From Porphyrobacter sp. AAP82 (lineage in GTDB: Bacteria; Pseudomonadota; Alphaproteobacteria; Sphingomonadales; Sphingomonadaceae): 46,512 bases of DNA. Positions 1 through 9,290 of the stretch are shown here, piece by piece. Made by a program: the position numbers and the translations under genes. The stretch lies in contig NZ_ANFX01000025.1 of the NCBI RefSeq assembly GCF_000331285.1, positions 1-46,512 of the forward strand, read 5' to 3'. The notes under the pieces are model-generated. The model searched no databases. It worked only from the letters and a program-made list of their open reading frames with translations, and was not told the DNA's origin. Each line of letters opens with the position of its first letter. Position 1 is the stretch's first letter.

Positions 1-129
1 CGCGGGCTTGGCGGGGTGGCGGTGCTCGAGGCGCTCGCGGTGCGCGCGCTGGCGCGCGGCGGGCGCCCGCTGATGGAAGGGCGCGGCGCCGCACGCGCCG
101 CCCTGCGGGCCGCTATCTTTCGCGCCTGA
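1..129 (+). CDS. C-terminal 42 residues of an unidentified protein
   Basis: The first reading frame is open from the window edge to a TGA at 127-129. It encodes an Ala/Arg/Leu-rich tail (ends AAIFRA) with the strong GC3 bias of the neighbouring chromosomal genes, so it is probably the end of a real gene whose 5' part lies outside. The fragment is too short and too low in complexity to name a family. It is followed 48 nt later by the EF-hand gene on the same strand. Confidence 0.45.
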   Translation, partial: RGLGGVAVLEALAVRALARGGRPLMEGRGAARAALRAAIFRA

Positions 130-177
130 TTCCGTGTATTTACCGAGCCGTGATGGCAGCAACAGGGGGGCAGACCC

Positions 178-639
178 TTGCGACAGGCGGTGCTGGGAGT
201 GCTGGGGGGCCTCGTCCTTGCCGGAGTGGGCGTGTTCTGGTGGCAGGGCCGCGCCGAGATCGAACGCGGCGCGCCGCCGCCGCCCGCTGCCACGCCCGCG
301 CGTGACCCAATGCAGCTTCCGCTCGCCGATCCCGGCACCCGGCAAGGCCCCGCGCCGCCCGAACTGAGCGAGCTCGGCAAGGAGGAACAGCGCTTCTTCC
401 GCTATGACCGCAACCGCGACCGGATGATCACCCGCGACGAGATGCTCTCGACCCGCACCGAGGGCTTCCGCAGCCTCGACAAGGACGGCAACAACCTCCT
501 CACCTTCGAGGAATGGGCGGTCACCACGGTCGACCGCTTCGGCAAGGCCGACAGGGACGGGGACGGCAGGCTCACCCCGCGCGAATTCGCCGCGACCGCG
601 CCCAAACCGGCCGCCAGAAAGCCCGCCTGCAAATGTTGA
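178..639 (+). CDS. Membrane-anchored or exported EF-hand protein
   Basis: A protein of 153 residues, read from a TTG start that has a purine-rich stretch (AGGGGG) about 6-10 nt upstream. Residues 3-22 form a hydrophobic segment suitable as a signal anchor or signal peptide. A Pro/Ala-rich linker follows (about 30-60). The rest holds three consecutive EF-hand-like loops, each starting D-x-N/D-x-D/N: DRNRDRMITRDE, DKDGNNLLTFEE and DRDGDGRLTPRE. The acidic residues at loop positions 1, 3, 5 and 12 are mostly kept, so Ca2+ binding is plausible for at least the last two. It ends in a CKC tail. It is convergent with trmFO, 7 nt apart. A role in periplasmic calcium binding or sensing is inference; small EF-hand proteins of this kind are common in sphingomonads and mostly uncharacterised. 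Confidence 0.8.
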   Translation: MRQAVLGVLGGLVLAGVGVFWWQGRAEIERGAPPPPAATPARDPMQLPLADPGTRQGPAPPELSELGKEEQRFFRYDRNRDRMITRDEMLSTRTEGFRSLDKDGNNLLTFEEWAVTTVDRFGKADRDGDGRLTPREFAATAPKPAARKPACKC

Positions 640-646
640 AAGCCGC

Positions 647-2035
647 CTAGGCCGGTACCGCCTCGCGGGTCGCGCTGATCCAGCGCGCCAGATCGGTCTT
701 GGCGCGCGCGGTATAGGCTTCCTTGCGGACCTTCTTGCCGACCTCGTGGAGGGGCGGGAACAGGCCGAAATTGACGTTCATGGGCTGGAAGGTCTCGGCC
801 TCGGCATCGCCGGTGATGTGGCTCAGCAGCGCTCCCAGCGCAGTCGTCGCCGGAAGCGATTGCCACGCGCGCCCGGCCAGTTCCGCCGCCGTCATCAGAC
901 CCGCGACGAGGCCGATCGCGGCGCTCTCGACATAGCCCTCGCAGCCCGTCACCTGGCCGGCAAAGCGGATATGCGGCGCGGCCTTCAACCTGAGCTGGCG
1001 GTCGAGCACTTGCGGCGAATTGAGGAAGGTGTTGCGGTGCAGGCCGCCCAGCCGCGCGAATTCGGCGTTCTCCAGGCCCGGGATGGTGCGGAACAGCTCG
1101 ATCTGCGCTGCATATTTGAGCTTGGTCTGGAAGCCGACCATGTTCCACAGCGTGCCGAGCTTGTTGTCCTGCCGCAGCTGCACCACCGCATAGGGCCAGC
1201 GCCCCTGCGGAAATTCCGGGGTCACATCGAAAGGATTGTCGAGACCGACGCCTTTCATCGGGCCATAGCGCAGCGTCTCGACGCCGCGTTCGGCCATCAC
1301 TTCGATCGGCATGCAGCCGTCGAAATAGGGCGTGTCCTTCTCCCACTGCTTGAACGTGGTCTTCTCGCCCTCGATCAGTCCCCGGTGGAAGGCGAGGTAT
1401 TGTTCCTGCGTCATCGGGCAGTTGATGTAATCGCCGCCTTCGTTGCTGGCCTCGGTGCGCTTGTTCCAGCGCGACTGGATCCACACCTTGCTCATGTCGA
1501 TCGAATCGTAGTGGACGATCGGCGCGATGGCATCGAAGAAGGCGAGCCTTTCGGAACCGGTCGCGCGCACGATGCTGCCTGCGAGCGCCTCGGCGGTGAG
1601 CGGCCCGGTGGCGACGATGGTGAGGCCCGCCTGCGGCAGTTCATCCACCCGCTCGCGCACGATGGTGACGTTGGGGTGCGCGCGAAGCGCCTTTTCGACC
1701 TCGGCCGAGAACACGTCGCGGTCGACCGCCATCGCGCTTCCCGCCGGCACGCGCGCGGCGTGGCCTGCGCGCATCACCAGCGAATCCAGCGCGCGCATCT
1801 CGTGGTGGAGCAGGCCGACGGCGTTCCTGGTGTCGTCGTCGGAGCGGAAGGAGTTGGAGCAGACCAGTTCGGCGAGGCCATCGGTCTGGTGCGCGGGGGT
1901 CATGTTGTCCCCGCTGCCGCGCATCTCCGACAGGCGCACCCTCGCGCCCGTCTGTGCCAGCTGCCAGGCCGCCTCGCTCCCGGCGAGGCCGCCGCCGATT
2001 ATGTGCACATCGTGGGAAGTCGCATGGCTGGTCAT
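647..2035 (-). CDS. trmFO: Methylenetetrahydrofolate-tRNA-(uracil-5-)-methyltransferase TrmFO
   Basis: TrmFO makes ribothymidine at U54 in the tRNA T-loop, using 5,10-methylenetetrahydrofolate as carbon donor and FADH2 as reductant, in the cytoplasm. The 462-residue protein has the N-terminal FAD dinucleotide-binding motif [10 protein letters not shown] (about residues 14-22), the family signature [11 protein letters not shown] (57-67) with a conserved Cys at 59, and GCEGYVESA in the C-terminal FAD-binding half. The length is usual for the family. The gene reads away from the YhhN-type gene, with a 70-nt shared upstream region. Bacteria have either this folate/FAD enzyme or the SAM-dependent TrmA; the sequence clearly belongs to the first. 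Confidence 0.95.
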   Translation of the reverse strand: MTSHATSHDVHIIGGGLAGSEAAWQLAQTGARVRLSEMRGSGDNMTPAHQTDGLAELVCSNSFRSDDDTRNAVGLLHHEMRALDSLVMRAGHAARVPAGSAMAVDRDVFSAEVEKALRAHPNVTIVRERVDELPQAGLTIVATGPLTAEALAGSIVRATGSERLAFFDAIAPIVHYDSIDMSKVWIQSRWNKRTEASNEGGDYINCPMTQEQYLAFHRGLIEGEKTTFKQWEKDTPYFDGCMPIEVMAERGVETLRYGPMKGVGLDNPFDVTPEFPQGRWPYAVVQLRQDNKLGTLWNMVGFQTKLKYAAQIELFRTIPGLENAEFARLGGLHRNTFLNSPQVLDRQLRLKAAPHIRFAGQVTGCEGYVESAAIGLVAGLMTAAELAGRAWQSLPATTALGALLSHITGDAEAETFQPMNVNFGLFPPLHEVGKKVRKEAYTARAKTDLARWISATREAVPA

Positions 2036-2105
2036 GGCGGGGGCCGTAATTGCGTGTTAGCCCGCCTGCAAGTCCGCACTGGGATCGGGCACGGGAAGGG
2101 CAGGC

Positions 2106-2771
2106 ATGGCGAAGCGCGCGTTGATCGAACAAAGGCCGTGGCTGCTGGCGAGCATTGCCGCGTCGGTCGCCTACTACTTCCTGCGCGACAATCCGGTGGG
2201 CGAGGGCACCTGGGGCCTTGCCTTGAAGGGCGCGAGCGTCGGCCTGCTGGCGCTCTATGTCGCCTTGCGCGTGCCCCATGGCAGGCACCGCGCGGACGGG
2301 CTCCTGCTGGTCGCGGTGCTGGCTCTGGGGGCTTGCGGCGATGTCGCGATCGAGCTCGATTTCGTAACCGGCGGCGCCTTTTTTGCCGCGGCGCATGTGG
2401 TGGCGGTGGGGCTCTATCTGCGCAACCGCCACCAGCGCCCCTCGCCCGTGCAGAAACTGACCGGCGCCGCGCTGCTGGTCGGCACGCCGCTGGTGAGCTG
2501 GCTGCTGAGCGGCGACGGGCAGATCGCGGCCTATGCCGGCTTCCTCGGCGCGATGGCGGGCACCGCGTGGATGAGCCACTACCCGCGCTACCGGGTCGGC
2601 ACGGGGGCGGTGCTGTTCGTGCTCAGTGACTGGCTGATCTTCGCGCGGATGGGACCGCTGGATCTGGAGCCTGCCAACACGATCCTGATCTGGCCGCTCT
2701 ATTACGCCGGCCAGTTGATGATCGCGACCGGGATCATCCAGTGCCTGCGGGGCGAACAGCCGGTCAGGTGA
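2106..2771 (+). CDS. YhhN/TMEM86-family membrane protein (lysoplasmalogenase-like)
   Basis: A protein of 221 residues made almost wholly of hydrophobic helices (about seven or eight membrane spans). It carries the polar residues typical of the YhhN family inside the helices: a GD pair (about residues 79-80), an AH pair in FFAAAHVVAVGLY, and the SDW motif in FVLSDWLIFAR. Eukaryotic TMEM86 members and some bacterial relatives hydrolyse the vinyl-ether bond of lysoplasmalogens. Whether this bacterial protein has that substrate is unknown. It is divergent from trmFO and convergent with gyrA, 6 nt apart, with no obvious terminator between. Confidence 0.85.
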   Translation: MAKRALIEQRPWLLASIAASVAYYFLRDNPVGEGTWGLALKGASVGLLALYVALRVPHGRHRADGLLLVAVLALGACGDVAIELDFVTGGAFFAAAHVVAVGLYLRNRHQRPSPVQKLTGAALLVGTPLVSWLLSGDGQIAAYAGFLGAMAGTAWMSHYPRYRVGTGAVLFVLSDWLIFARMGPLDLEPANTILIWPLYYAGQLMIATGIIQCLRGEQPVR

Positions 2772-2777
2772 GGGCCG

Positions 2778-5549
2778 TCAGGTGACGGGCGCCTCGCCCG
2801 CCTCTTCGCCCGTCTCGTCCTCGCCGGCATCATCGATCAGCGCCGCGCCGACGATGTGTTCGCCCTTGGCGACATCGAAGATGCGCACGCCCGACGATCC
2901 GCGCCCGGAAATGCTGAAGCCCTTGTGTTCCTCGAACCCGCCGGGGGTCAAATGGCGGAAATCGATCCCGAGGCGGATCAGCTTGGCCTGATCGGTCACC
3001 AGCATCAGCTGCGAGCCGTGCTTGACCGGGAAGCTCGCCACGACCGGGCCGTTGCGCTCGGGGTTGCTTTCGGGCGTGCCGATATTGGTGATCCCCTGCC
3101 CGCCGCGCGCGGTGGTGCGGTATTCATAGGCCGAGGAGATCTTGCCATAACCATTGGCGGTGATGGTGAGGATGAACTCCTCGGCTTCCGCCATCGCTGC
3201 GACGTGCCCGGCGGGCAAGGTGGGGACAGCGTCGTTGTTCTTCCACGCCGCGGCGCGCAGGTAGGCCTCGCGCGTTTCCATGTCGGCGGTGAGCGGATCG
3301 ACCACCGCCATGGACACGACCTTGCCGCCCTTCTTGAGGCTCATGCCGCGCACCCCGATGCCGGTGCGGCTCTTGGTTTCGCGCGCGTCGGTGGCCGAGA
3401 AGCGGATCGCCTTGCCTGCATCGCTCGCAAGGAAGATTTCCTGGTCCTCGGTGAGCAATTGCACCCCGATCAGCCGGTCGCCCGAACCCTCGACAAAGCC
3501 CATCGCATATTTGCCCGCGGTCGGGATGTTGGCGAAGGCGTCCATCGAGTTGCGACGGACCATGCCCTGTTCGGTGGCAAAGACAATGTTGAGATTGGCC
3601 CAGGTCGCCTCGTCCTCGGGCAGCGGAAGCACGTTGGTGACGCGCTCCTCGTCGCCGAGCGGCAGCAGGTTGACCATCGGGCGGCCCTTGGTCTGCGGCC
3701 CGCCTTCGGGGAGCTTCCACACCTTCATGCGGTAGACGCGCCCCGTATTGGTGAAGAACAGCACGGGGTTGTGGGTGCTGGTGACGAACAGTTCGACCAC
3801 CGCGTCCTCGTCCTTGGTCGCCATCCCCGAACGGCCCTTGCCGCCGCGCGCCTGGGCACGGAAGGCGTCAAGCGGCGTGCGCTTGATGTAGCCGCCGTGG
3901 GTGACGGTGACGACCATCTCCTCGCGCTCGATCAGGTCCTCGTCCTCGAGGCCGTCCCATGCGGGGGCGATTTCGGACAGGCGGGGCGTGGCATAGGTGG
4001 CGCGGATTTCCTCAAGCTCGCCGCGCATCACGCCGTAAAGCTTCACGCGGTCGGCGAGGATCGAGAGATATTCCTCGATCGAGAGCGCCAGTTCCTTCAA
4101 TTCGTCCCCGATCTCGTCGCGGCCCAGCGCGGTCAGGCGGTGGAGGCGCAGTTCGAGGATCGCCTTCACCTGCCGCTCGGACAGCTTGTAGGTGCCGCCG
4201 CTCTCGTCGGCGGAGGGCTCGATCGCTTCGACAAGGCGGATATATTGCGCGATGTCGCCGATCGGCCATTCCTTGGCGAGCAGCTTCGCCCGCGCCTCGG
4301 CCGGGTTGCGGGCCGAGCGGATCATCGCCACGACCTCGTCAAGGTTCGAGACCGCGACCACGAGGCCCAGCAACAGATGCGCCCGCTCGCGCGCCTTGTT
4401 CAGTTCGAACTTGGTGCGCCGGGTGATGACCTCCTCGCGGAAGGCGATGAAACTCTGCACGATGTCGCGCAGGGTAAGCGTTTCGGGCCGCCCGCCGCGG
4501 ATCGCGAGCATGTTGGCGGGGAAGCTCGATTGCGCGGGGGTGTGCCGCCAGATCTGGTTGAGCACGACCTCGGGGGTGGCATCGCGCTTCAGATCGATGA
4601 CCACGCGCACGCCTTCGCGCGAGCTTTCATCGCGGATGTCGCTGATGCCCTCGATGCGTTTGTCCTTGGCGGCCTCGGCGATCTTTTCGACCAGGCCCGA
4701 CTTGCCGACCTGGTAGGGGATCGAGGTGAACACGATGCTCTCGCGCCCCTCGCTCTTGGCGCCGCGGGTGCTTTCGATCTCGTGACGGCAGCGCATCAGG
4801 ATCGAGCCGCGCCCGGTGGTGTAGGCCATCCGCCCGCCATGCGTGCCGAGGATCAGCGGGGCGGTGGGGAAATCGGGACCGGGGATGAACCTGATGAGTT
4901 CTTCCGAGGTGATGGCCGGGTTCTCGATGAAGGCCAGGCACCCGTCGATCACCTCGCCGAGGTTGTGCGGCGGCACATTGGTCGCCATGCCGACCGCGAT
5001 CCCGCCCGCGCCGTTGACCAAGAGGTTGGGGAAGCGCGCGGGCAGCACCGTCGGCTCGCGTCGACTGCTGTCATAGTTGTCGGTGAAATCGACCGTGTCC
5101 TTATCGAGATCGTCGAGCAGGCTGTTCGCCACCCGCGCCAGCCGCGCTTCGGTGTAGCGCATCGAGGCCGGCGGATCGGGGTCCATCGAGCCGAAATTGC
5201 CTTGCCCATCGATCAGCGGCACGCGCATCGACCAGGGCTGGGTCATGCGCGCCAGCGCATCATAGATCGCCGCATCGCCGTGGGGGTGGTAGTTGCCCAT
5301 CACGTCGCCGACGATCTTGGCGCTCTTGCGGTAGGGCTTGCCGGCGACGAAGCCGCCCTCCTGGCTGGCAAAGAGGATGCGGCGGTGCACCGGCTTCAGC
5401 CCGTCGCGCACATCGGGCAGCGCGCGGCTGACAATCACGCTCATCGCATAGTCGAGATAGCTCGACTTCATTTCGTCCACGATATCGATGCGGTCGAAAC
5501 CGCCGATCGGGGCTGCGGGAGAATCGAGAATGTCGCTGTCGTCGCTCAA
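2778..5549 (-). CDS. gyrA: DNA gyrase subunit A
   Basis: GyrA cuts and rejoins both DNA strands and, with GyrB, introduces negative supercoils. From the TTG at 5549 the protein has 923 residues, starting MSDDSD as in other sphingomonads as I recall them. An in-frame ATG lies at 5627 but would add 26 atypical residues; neither start has a good Shine-Dalgarno. The breakage-reunion domain has RYTE with the catalytic Tyr at about 132. The C-terminal supercoiling domain carries the GyrA box as QARGGKG. The QRDR reads HPHGDAAIYDA: the residue matching E. coli Ser83 is alanine (codon at 5271-5273), while the Asp87 equivalent is kept. The C-terminus is acidic. The gene faces the YhhN-type gene tail to tail. 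Confidence 0.95.
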   Translation of the reverse strand: MSDDSDILDSPAAPIGGFDRIDIVDEMKSSYLDYAMSVIVSRALPDVRDGLKPVHRRILFASQEGGFVAGKPYRKSAKIVGDVMGNYHPHGDAAIYDALARMTQPWSMRVPLIDGQGNFGSMDPDPPASMRYTEARLARVANSLLDDLDKDTVDFTDNYDSSRREPTVLPARFPNLLVNGAGGIAVGMATNVPPHNLGEVIDGCLAFIENPAITSEELIRFIPGPDFPTAPLILGTHGGRMAYTTGRGSILMRCRHEIESTRGAKSEGRESIVFTSIPYQVGKSGLVEKIAEAAKDKRIEGISDIRDESSREGVRVVIDLKRDATPEVVLNQIWRHTPAQSSFPANMLAIRGGRPETLTLRDIVQSFIAFREEVITRRTKFELNKARERAHLLLGLVVAVSNLDEVVAMIRSARNPAEARAKLLAKEWPIGDIAQYIRLVEAIEPSADESGGTYKLSERQVKAILELRLHRLTALGRDEIGDELKELALSIEEYLSILADRVKLYGVMRGELEEIRATYATPRLSEIAPAWDGLEDEDLIEREEMVVTVTHGGYIKRTPLDAFRAQARGGKGRSGMATKDEDAVVELFVTSTHNPVLFFTNTGRVYRMKVWKLPEGGPQTKGRPMVNLLPLGDEERVTNVLPLPEDEATWANLNIVFATEQGMVRRNSMDAFANIPTAGKYAMGFVEGSGDRLIGVQLLTEDQEIFLASDAGKAIRFSATDARETKSRTGIGVRGMSLKKGGKVVSMAVVDPLTADMETREAYLRAAAWKNNDAVPTLPAGHVAAMAEAEEFILTITANGYGKISSAYEYRTTARGGQGITNIGTPESNPERNGPVVASFPVKHGSQLMLVTDQAKLIRLGIDFRHLTPGGFEEHKGFSISGRGSSGVRIFDVAKGEHIVGAALIDDAGEDETGEEAGEAPVT

Positions 5550-5872
5550 GGTCGGGGCCGTTTCTGTGTGTGTTCGGGTGCCGCATGCGGCGGGCGGGCC
5601 ATAGCAGGGCCGGCGGTCGCTCTCCATTTAGGCACAACCCCGGGCTTTCGCCACTCTGGGGGCGGAACAAGGCGCGAACGCGGCGCTTTTTTCCACACTT
5701 GCAGGCCGGCAGCGGTGACGCAGTGCGCGGCGGCATTCAAAGCCCGTTCAGCACGGCGCGCCTAGCGGGAATTGCAAATTGCGTGCGGGCGGTTCAAAGG
5801 CTCGCACGGAAGTTCGCCGCAGTCCCGGCCGCCGCAACGGCACAAGGGCCTGCGCTTCTTGTGGAGGATGCA
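5550..5872. other. Divergent intergenic region between gyrA and an exported TPR-like gene
   Basis: About 320 nt that should contain the promoters of both divergent genes. It includes the in-frame 5' extension of gyrA up to an ATG at 5627. I see no convincing -35/-10 pair, hairpin or repeat. A Shine-Dalgarno (GGAGGA, 5863-5868) for the rightward gene is clear. Confidence 0.5.
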
Positions 5873-7222
5873 GTGACCAATATTTCTTCGCCCCGTCGTC
5901 CGGCCGCGCTCGCGCGCCAGCTCGCTCTGGCAGTGGCGCTTGCCGCCGGCACCGCGGTGCTCGCGGTTCCCGGATTTGCCGATGCGGCCCATGCGCAAAA
6001 GAAGAAGAAGGGCGAGGAAGCCGAAGCCGCCGGCAAGCCCGTCTACACCCCGGCTTTCGTCAAGGCCTACCAGCCGCTCGACGCCAAGCTCAAGGCGCCC
6101 GGCGCCAGCATCGCGGCCCTCAAGCCCGAGATCGACGCGCTGATCCCGCTGGCGGTCACCAATGACGACAAGCTGGCGCTTGGCGGCATGCTGTTCAACG
6201 CCGGGATCACCGGCAAGGATTATGCGCTCCAGCTGCTGGGCGCGGAAACCATGCTGGCGAGCGGCAAGACCAAGCCCGAGGAAACCGGCCGCTATCACGT
6301 CGTCGCCTTCCAGCTCGCCAACGAACTGAAGCAGTACGACAAGGCACGCGCCAACCTCCAGAAGGCGATCGACCTGAACTACACCGCGCCCAACCTCAGC
6401 GCAGGCGATCTCCAGATGAACATGGCCGAACTGTTCTTCATCGAGGATCGTAACGAGGAAGGCCTCAAGTACCTCACCGATGTCATCGCCGCCAAGAAGG
6501 CCGCAGGCCAGAAGGTCGATGCCAAGCTCTATCGGCGCGGGGTTTCGGTCGCCTACCAGAACGAGATCGTTCCGCAGGTCTACGACTTCGTCGAGCATTG
6601 GGTCGCCGATTACCCCACCCCTGAAAACTGGCGCGATGCGGTGAACCTGACGCGCAATCTCAACGATTTCGAAGGGCCGGTGCTGCTCGATCTGCTGCGC
6701 CTCGGCAAGAAGGTCGGGACCCTCAAGGAGAAGAACGACTTCATCATCTATGTGGAGGCGGCCGACCCGCGCCGTCTGCCTTCGGAGGTGAAGGCGGTGA
6801 TCGACGATGCCTATGCATTGGGCGTGATCCCCAAGGGCAGCGACAGCTGGATCGAGGAGCAGTACAAGGCCGCAAACAGCCTTGTTGCGGCCGACCGGGC
6901 CGGCCTGCCCGCGCTCGAGCGGGACGCCAATGCCGCCGCCGCCAAGCTGCGCACGGTCATGGCCGCCGGCGATACCTTCCTCAGCTACGGCGAATACGCC
7001 AAGGCCGCCGGCTTTTACGAGAAGAGCCTGACGCTCGCCGACGCTGACCGCGATGCCTCGCTCACCCGTCTCGGCATCGCGCAGATCGGCGCGGGCAATA
7101 TCGAGGCGGCGCGCGCGGCTTTCGCGCAGGTCACCGGCGCGCGCGTTCCGATCGCGCGGCTGTGGACGGCCTATGCCGAGCAGCAGGCCGCCGCGGCGAC
7201 GGGCGCGGCGACGGGCAGCTGA
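5873..7222 (+). CDS. Exported TPR-like protein of unknown function
   Basis: The GTG start at 5873 is chosen because GGAGGA lies just upstream and it yields a standard signal peptide: a basic n-region (SPRRP), a hydrophobic core (about residues 17-33) and an AHA cleavage site near residue 41, followed by a KKKK stretch. The mature part is all-helical and contains tetratricopeptide-like helix pairs, for example around GRYHVVAFQLANELKQYDKA and, near the end, GEYAKAAGFYEKSLTLA and IAQIGAGNIEAARAAFAQ. The total is 449 residues. Such repeats usually mediate protein-protein contacts; a periplasmic scaffold is inference. It stands alone and is closed by a strong hairpin at 7250-7284. Confidence 0.85.
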   Translation: MTNISSPRRPAALARQLALAVALAAGTAVLAVPGFADAAHAQKKKKGEEAEAAGKPVYTPAFVKAYQPLDAKLKAPGASIAALKPEIDALIPLAVTNDDKLALGGMLFNAGITGKDYALQLLGAETMLASGKTKPEETGRYHVVAFQLANELKQYDKARANLQKAIDLNYTAPNLSAGDLQMNMAELFFIEDRNEEGLKYLTDVIAAKKAAGQKVDAKLYRRGVSVAYQNEIVPQVYDFVEHWVADYPTPENWRDAVNLTRNLNDFEGPVLLDLLRLGKKVGTLKEKNDFIIYVEAADPRRLPSEVKAVIDDAYALGVIPKGSDSWIEEQYKAANSLVAADRAGLPALERDANAAAAKLRTVMAAGDTFLSYGEYAKAAGFYEKSLTLADADRDASLTRLGIAQIGAGNIEAARAAFAQVTGARVPIARLWTAYAEQQAAAATGAATGS

Positions 7223-7249
7223 TCCGCGTCACACAGGTCTGGATGAGCC

Positions 7250-7284
7250 AAGGGCGCCGGGCGGATTTCCGCTCCGGCGCCCTT
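7250..7284 (+). terminator. Strong hairpin, probable terminator
   Basis: AAGGGCGCCGG (7250-7260) and CCGGCGCCCTT (7274-7284) are a perfect 11-bp inverted repeat. The 13-nt loop can pair further (GCGGA with TCCGC). It lies 28 nt after the stop of the TPR-like gene and before lipA. It lacks a long U tract, so termination strength is uncertain, but position and stem argue for a terminator. Confidence 0.7.
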
Positions 7285-7369
7285 ACTTGTCCGCCGCTCC
7301 GTTTTGTCAGGAGCCGGTGCGTGGTTTGCAAGCCCCGCCACGCTTGCGGGACGCGGCCTGCGGGCCTAA

Positions 7370-8344
7370 ATGGCGCTGATGAACGACCTCTCCAGCCCGC
7401 CGCAGCCCCACACGCCCGAACAACGCCCGGCCCGCCAGCGCAAGCCCGACTGGATCCGCGTGCGTGCGCCGGTGAGCGAGGGTTACAACGAAACGCGCCG
7501 GCTGATGCGCGAGCTCAATCTCCACACCGTGTGCGAGGAAGCGGCCTGCCCCAACATCGGCGAGTGCTGGACCAAGAAACACGCCACGGTGATGATCCTC
7601 GGCGATGTCTGCACACGGGCCTGCGCCTTCTGCAACGTCAAGACCGGGATGCCGCGCGCTCTCGACCCCTTCGAGCCCGAGAACACCGCGATCGCGGCGG
7701 CCAAGATGGGGCTCGAACACATCGTCATCACCAGCGTCGACCGCGATGACCTCCCCGATGGCGGGGCGAGCCAGTTCGTCAAGGTGATCGAGGCGCTGCG
7801 CCGCACGACGCCTGCCACCACCATCGAAATTCTCACCCCCGATTTCCGCGGCAAGATGCGCCGCGCGGTGGAGATGATCTGCGAGGCGGGGCCCGACGTC
7901 TACAACCACAACCTCGAAACCGTCCCGCGGCTCTACCCCACGATCCGGCCGGGCGCGCGCTACTACGCCTCGCTTCGGCTGCTCGAGGAAGTGAAGGCGC
8001 ACAACCCGCTGATCTTCACCAAGTCGGGGATCATGCTGGGCCTCGGCGAGCAGCGGCTCGAGGTGCACCAGGTGATGGACGACATGCGCAGCGCCGAGGT
8101 CGATTTCATCACCATGGGGCAATATCTCCAGCCGACCCCGAAGCACGCCAAGGTCGAGGAATTCGTCACCCCCAAGGCCTTTGCCGCCTATGGCGCGATT
8201 GCGCGCGCGAAGGGCTTCCTCCAGGTCGCCTCCTCGCCGCTGACCCGGTCGAGCTATCATGCGTGCGACGACTTTGCGAAGATGCGCGCCGCGCGCGAGG
8301 AAAAGCTCGCCCGCGAACAGGCGCGCGCCGGAGCCGGGGCGTAA
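7370..8344 (+). CDS. lipA: Lipoyl synthase
   Basis: LipA is a radical-SAM enzyme that inserts two sulfur atoms into protein-bound octanoyl groups to make lipoate for pyruvate and 2-oxoglutarate dehydrogenases and the glycine cleavage system. The 324-residue protein has both iron-sulfur sites: the auxiliary cluster motif [12 protein letters not shown] (Cys 55, 60, 66) and the radical-SAM motif CTRACAFC (Cys 81, 85, 88). The C-terminal RSSY ligand motif (LTRSSYHA) is also present. Start choice: ATG at 7370 or ATG at 7379 nine nt later; both fit. The stop is 4 nt before the COQ10-like gene, so the two are likely co-transcribed. Confidence 0.96.
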   Translation: MALMNDLSSPPQPHTPEQRPARQRKPDWIRVRAPVSEGYNETRRLMRELNLHTVCEEAACPNIGECWTKKHATVMILGDVCTRACAFCNVKTGMPRALDPFEPENTAIAAAKMGLEHIVITSVDRDDLPDGGASQFVKVIEALRRTTPATTIEILTPDFRGKMRRAVEMICEAGPDVYNHNLETVPRLYPTIRPGARYYASLRLLEEVKAHNPLIFTKSGIMLGLGEQRLEVHQVMDDMRSAEVDFITMGQYLQPTPKHAKVEEFVTPKAFAAYGAIARAKGFLQVASSPLTRSSYHACDDFAKMRAAREEKLAREQARAGAGA

Positions 8345-8348
8345 GGCC

Positions 8349-8810
8349 GTGCCCGGCATCCGTGAAACGCGCCGCCTGCCCTACAGCGCCGAACAGATGT
8401 TCGATCTGGTCGCCGACGTCGGCCGCTACGGCGAATTTCTCCCCTGGGTGATCGCCACCCGCGTGCGCTCCAACTCCGAAACCGAGATGGTCGCGGACAT
8501 GGTGGTGGGCTTCAAGGCGATCCGCGAAAGCTTCACCAGCCGGGTGAGGAAGGACCGCCCGCGCGAGATCGACGTCCACTATGTCGACGGGCCCCTGTCG
8601 GACCTTGACAATGTCTGGACCTTCCGTGCGGTGGACGAGCAGACCTGCGAGATCGACTTCCTCGTCGATTTCACCTTCAAGAACCGCCTGTTCGAACGGA
8701 TCGCCGGGCAATATTTCGACAAGGCCTTCCGCAAGATGGTCGAGGCCTTCGAGGCCCGCGCTGCGGCGCTCTACGGCAATAACAGCTCGAGCGCGCAGAG
8801 CGTCGCCTGA
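8349..8810 (+). CDS. COQ10/RatA-type START-domain protein
   Basis: The GTG start at 8349 follows the lipA stop by 4 nt and gives MPGIRETRRLPYSAEQMFDL, the typical beginning of this family, in a 153-residue protein. It is a polyketide cyclase/START-like fold: YSAEQMFDLVADVGRYGEFLPW at the N-terminus and a long C-terminal helix after FTFKNRLFERIAGQYF. Alphaproteobacterial members are related to mitochondrial Coq10, which binds ubiquinone. Automatic annotation often calls them RatA toxins after the E. coli ribosome-association inhibitor. The context with lipA favours a respiratory-cofactor role over a toxin; this is inference. Its last 40 nt overlap the convergent cinA gene. Confidence 0.85.
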   Translation: MPGIRETRRLPYSAEQMFDLVADVGRYGEFLPWVIATRVRSNSETEMVADMVVGFKAIRESFTSRVRKDRPREIDVHYVDGPLSDLDNVWTFRAVDEQTCEIDFLVDFTFKNRLFERIAGQYFDKAFRKMVEAFEARAAALYGNNSSSAQSVA

Positions 8811-9283
8811 CGGCGGATCTCCGCGCGCCCGCCCGGGCCCTCGCCGCCTTCGAAGAAGCGCAATTCGCCCTCGGGCTCGCCCGTCTCGCCGCGCACCACG
8901 CGGGCAAAGACGACCGTGCCGACCGGCTTTTGCGCAGTGCCCCCGCCTGGCCCCGCCACCCCGCTGATCGCCACGGCCACATCCGCCTTCGACCGGTCGA
9001 GCGCGCCCTTCGCCATCGCCCATGCACAGGCGATCGACACCGCGCCAAAGGCCTCGATGATGTCGCCCGAAACGCCGAGCATCTCCATCTTGGCCGCGTT
9101 CGAATAGGTCACGAAACCGCGGTCGAGCACGGCCGATGACCCCGCGATCTCGGTGATCGCGCCGGCCACCAGCCCGCCCGTGCAGCTCTCCGCGATGGCG
9201 AGCTTGCGGCCGGCCGCGGCGTTTTCGGCGACGACGCGCCCGGCCAGCGCGGCGATGTCTTCAGGCAGCAGCGAGAGGGGCAC
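8771..9283 (-). CDS. pncC: CinA C-terminal family nicotinamide-nucleotide amidase
   Basis: A stand-alone CinA C-terminal domain of 170 residues, with no N-terminal MoaB-like domain. This domain deamidates nicotinamide mononucleotide to nicotinate mononucleotide in NAD recycling. The signature AESCTGGLVAGAIT (residues 30-43) with the active-site Ser is intact, as are VTYSN, the VAISGVAGPGGG segment and the PVGTV segment. It overlaps the end of the convergent START-domain gene by 40 nt and lies 7 nt downstream of the small exported-protein gene, with which it may be co-transcribed. Confidence 0.9.
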   Translation of the reverse strand: MPLSLLPEDIAALAGRVVAENAAAGRKLAIAESCTGGLVAGAITEIAGSSAVLDRGFVTYSNAAKMEMLGVSGDIIEAFGAVSIACAWAMAKGALDRSKADVAVAISGVAGPGGGTAQKPVGTVVFARVVRGETGEPEGELRFFEGGEGPGGRAEIRRQATLCALELLLP

Positions 9284-9290
9284 GGGCGGC

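Noticed and set aside
746..2629. Long plus-strand frame over trmFO and the YhhN-type gene
   Set aside because: Same composition artefact; both underlying genes are clear in other frames.
5549..5627. ATG at 5627 as the gyrA start
   Set aside because: It would add 26 residues unlike GyrA N-termini and has no SD; the TTG at 5549 gives the family-like start. Not fully excluded.
2856..5765. A very long plus-strand open frame opposite gyrA
   Set aside because: It is the mirror of gyrA in GC-rich DNA: His/Arg/Gly/Ala-rich, no domain pattern, no SD. gyrA on the other strand is certain.
8349..8810. Toxin-antitoxin (RatA) reading of the START-domain gene
   Set aside because: There is no antitoxin partner and the gene is coupled to lipA; a COQ10-like role fits better.
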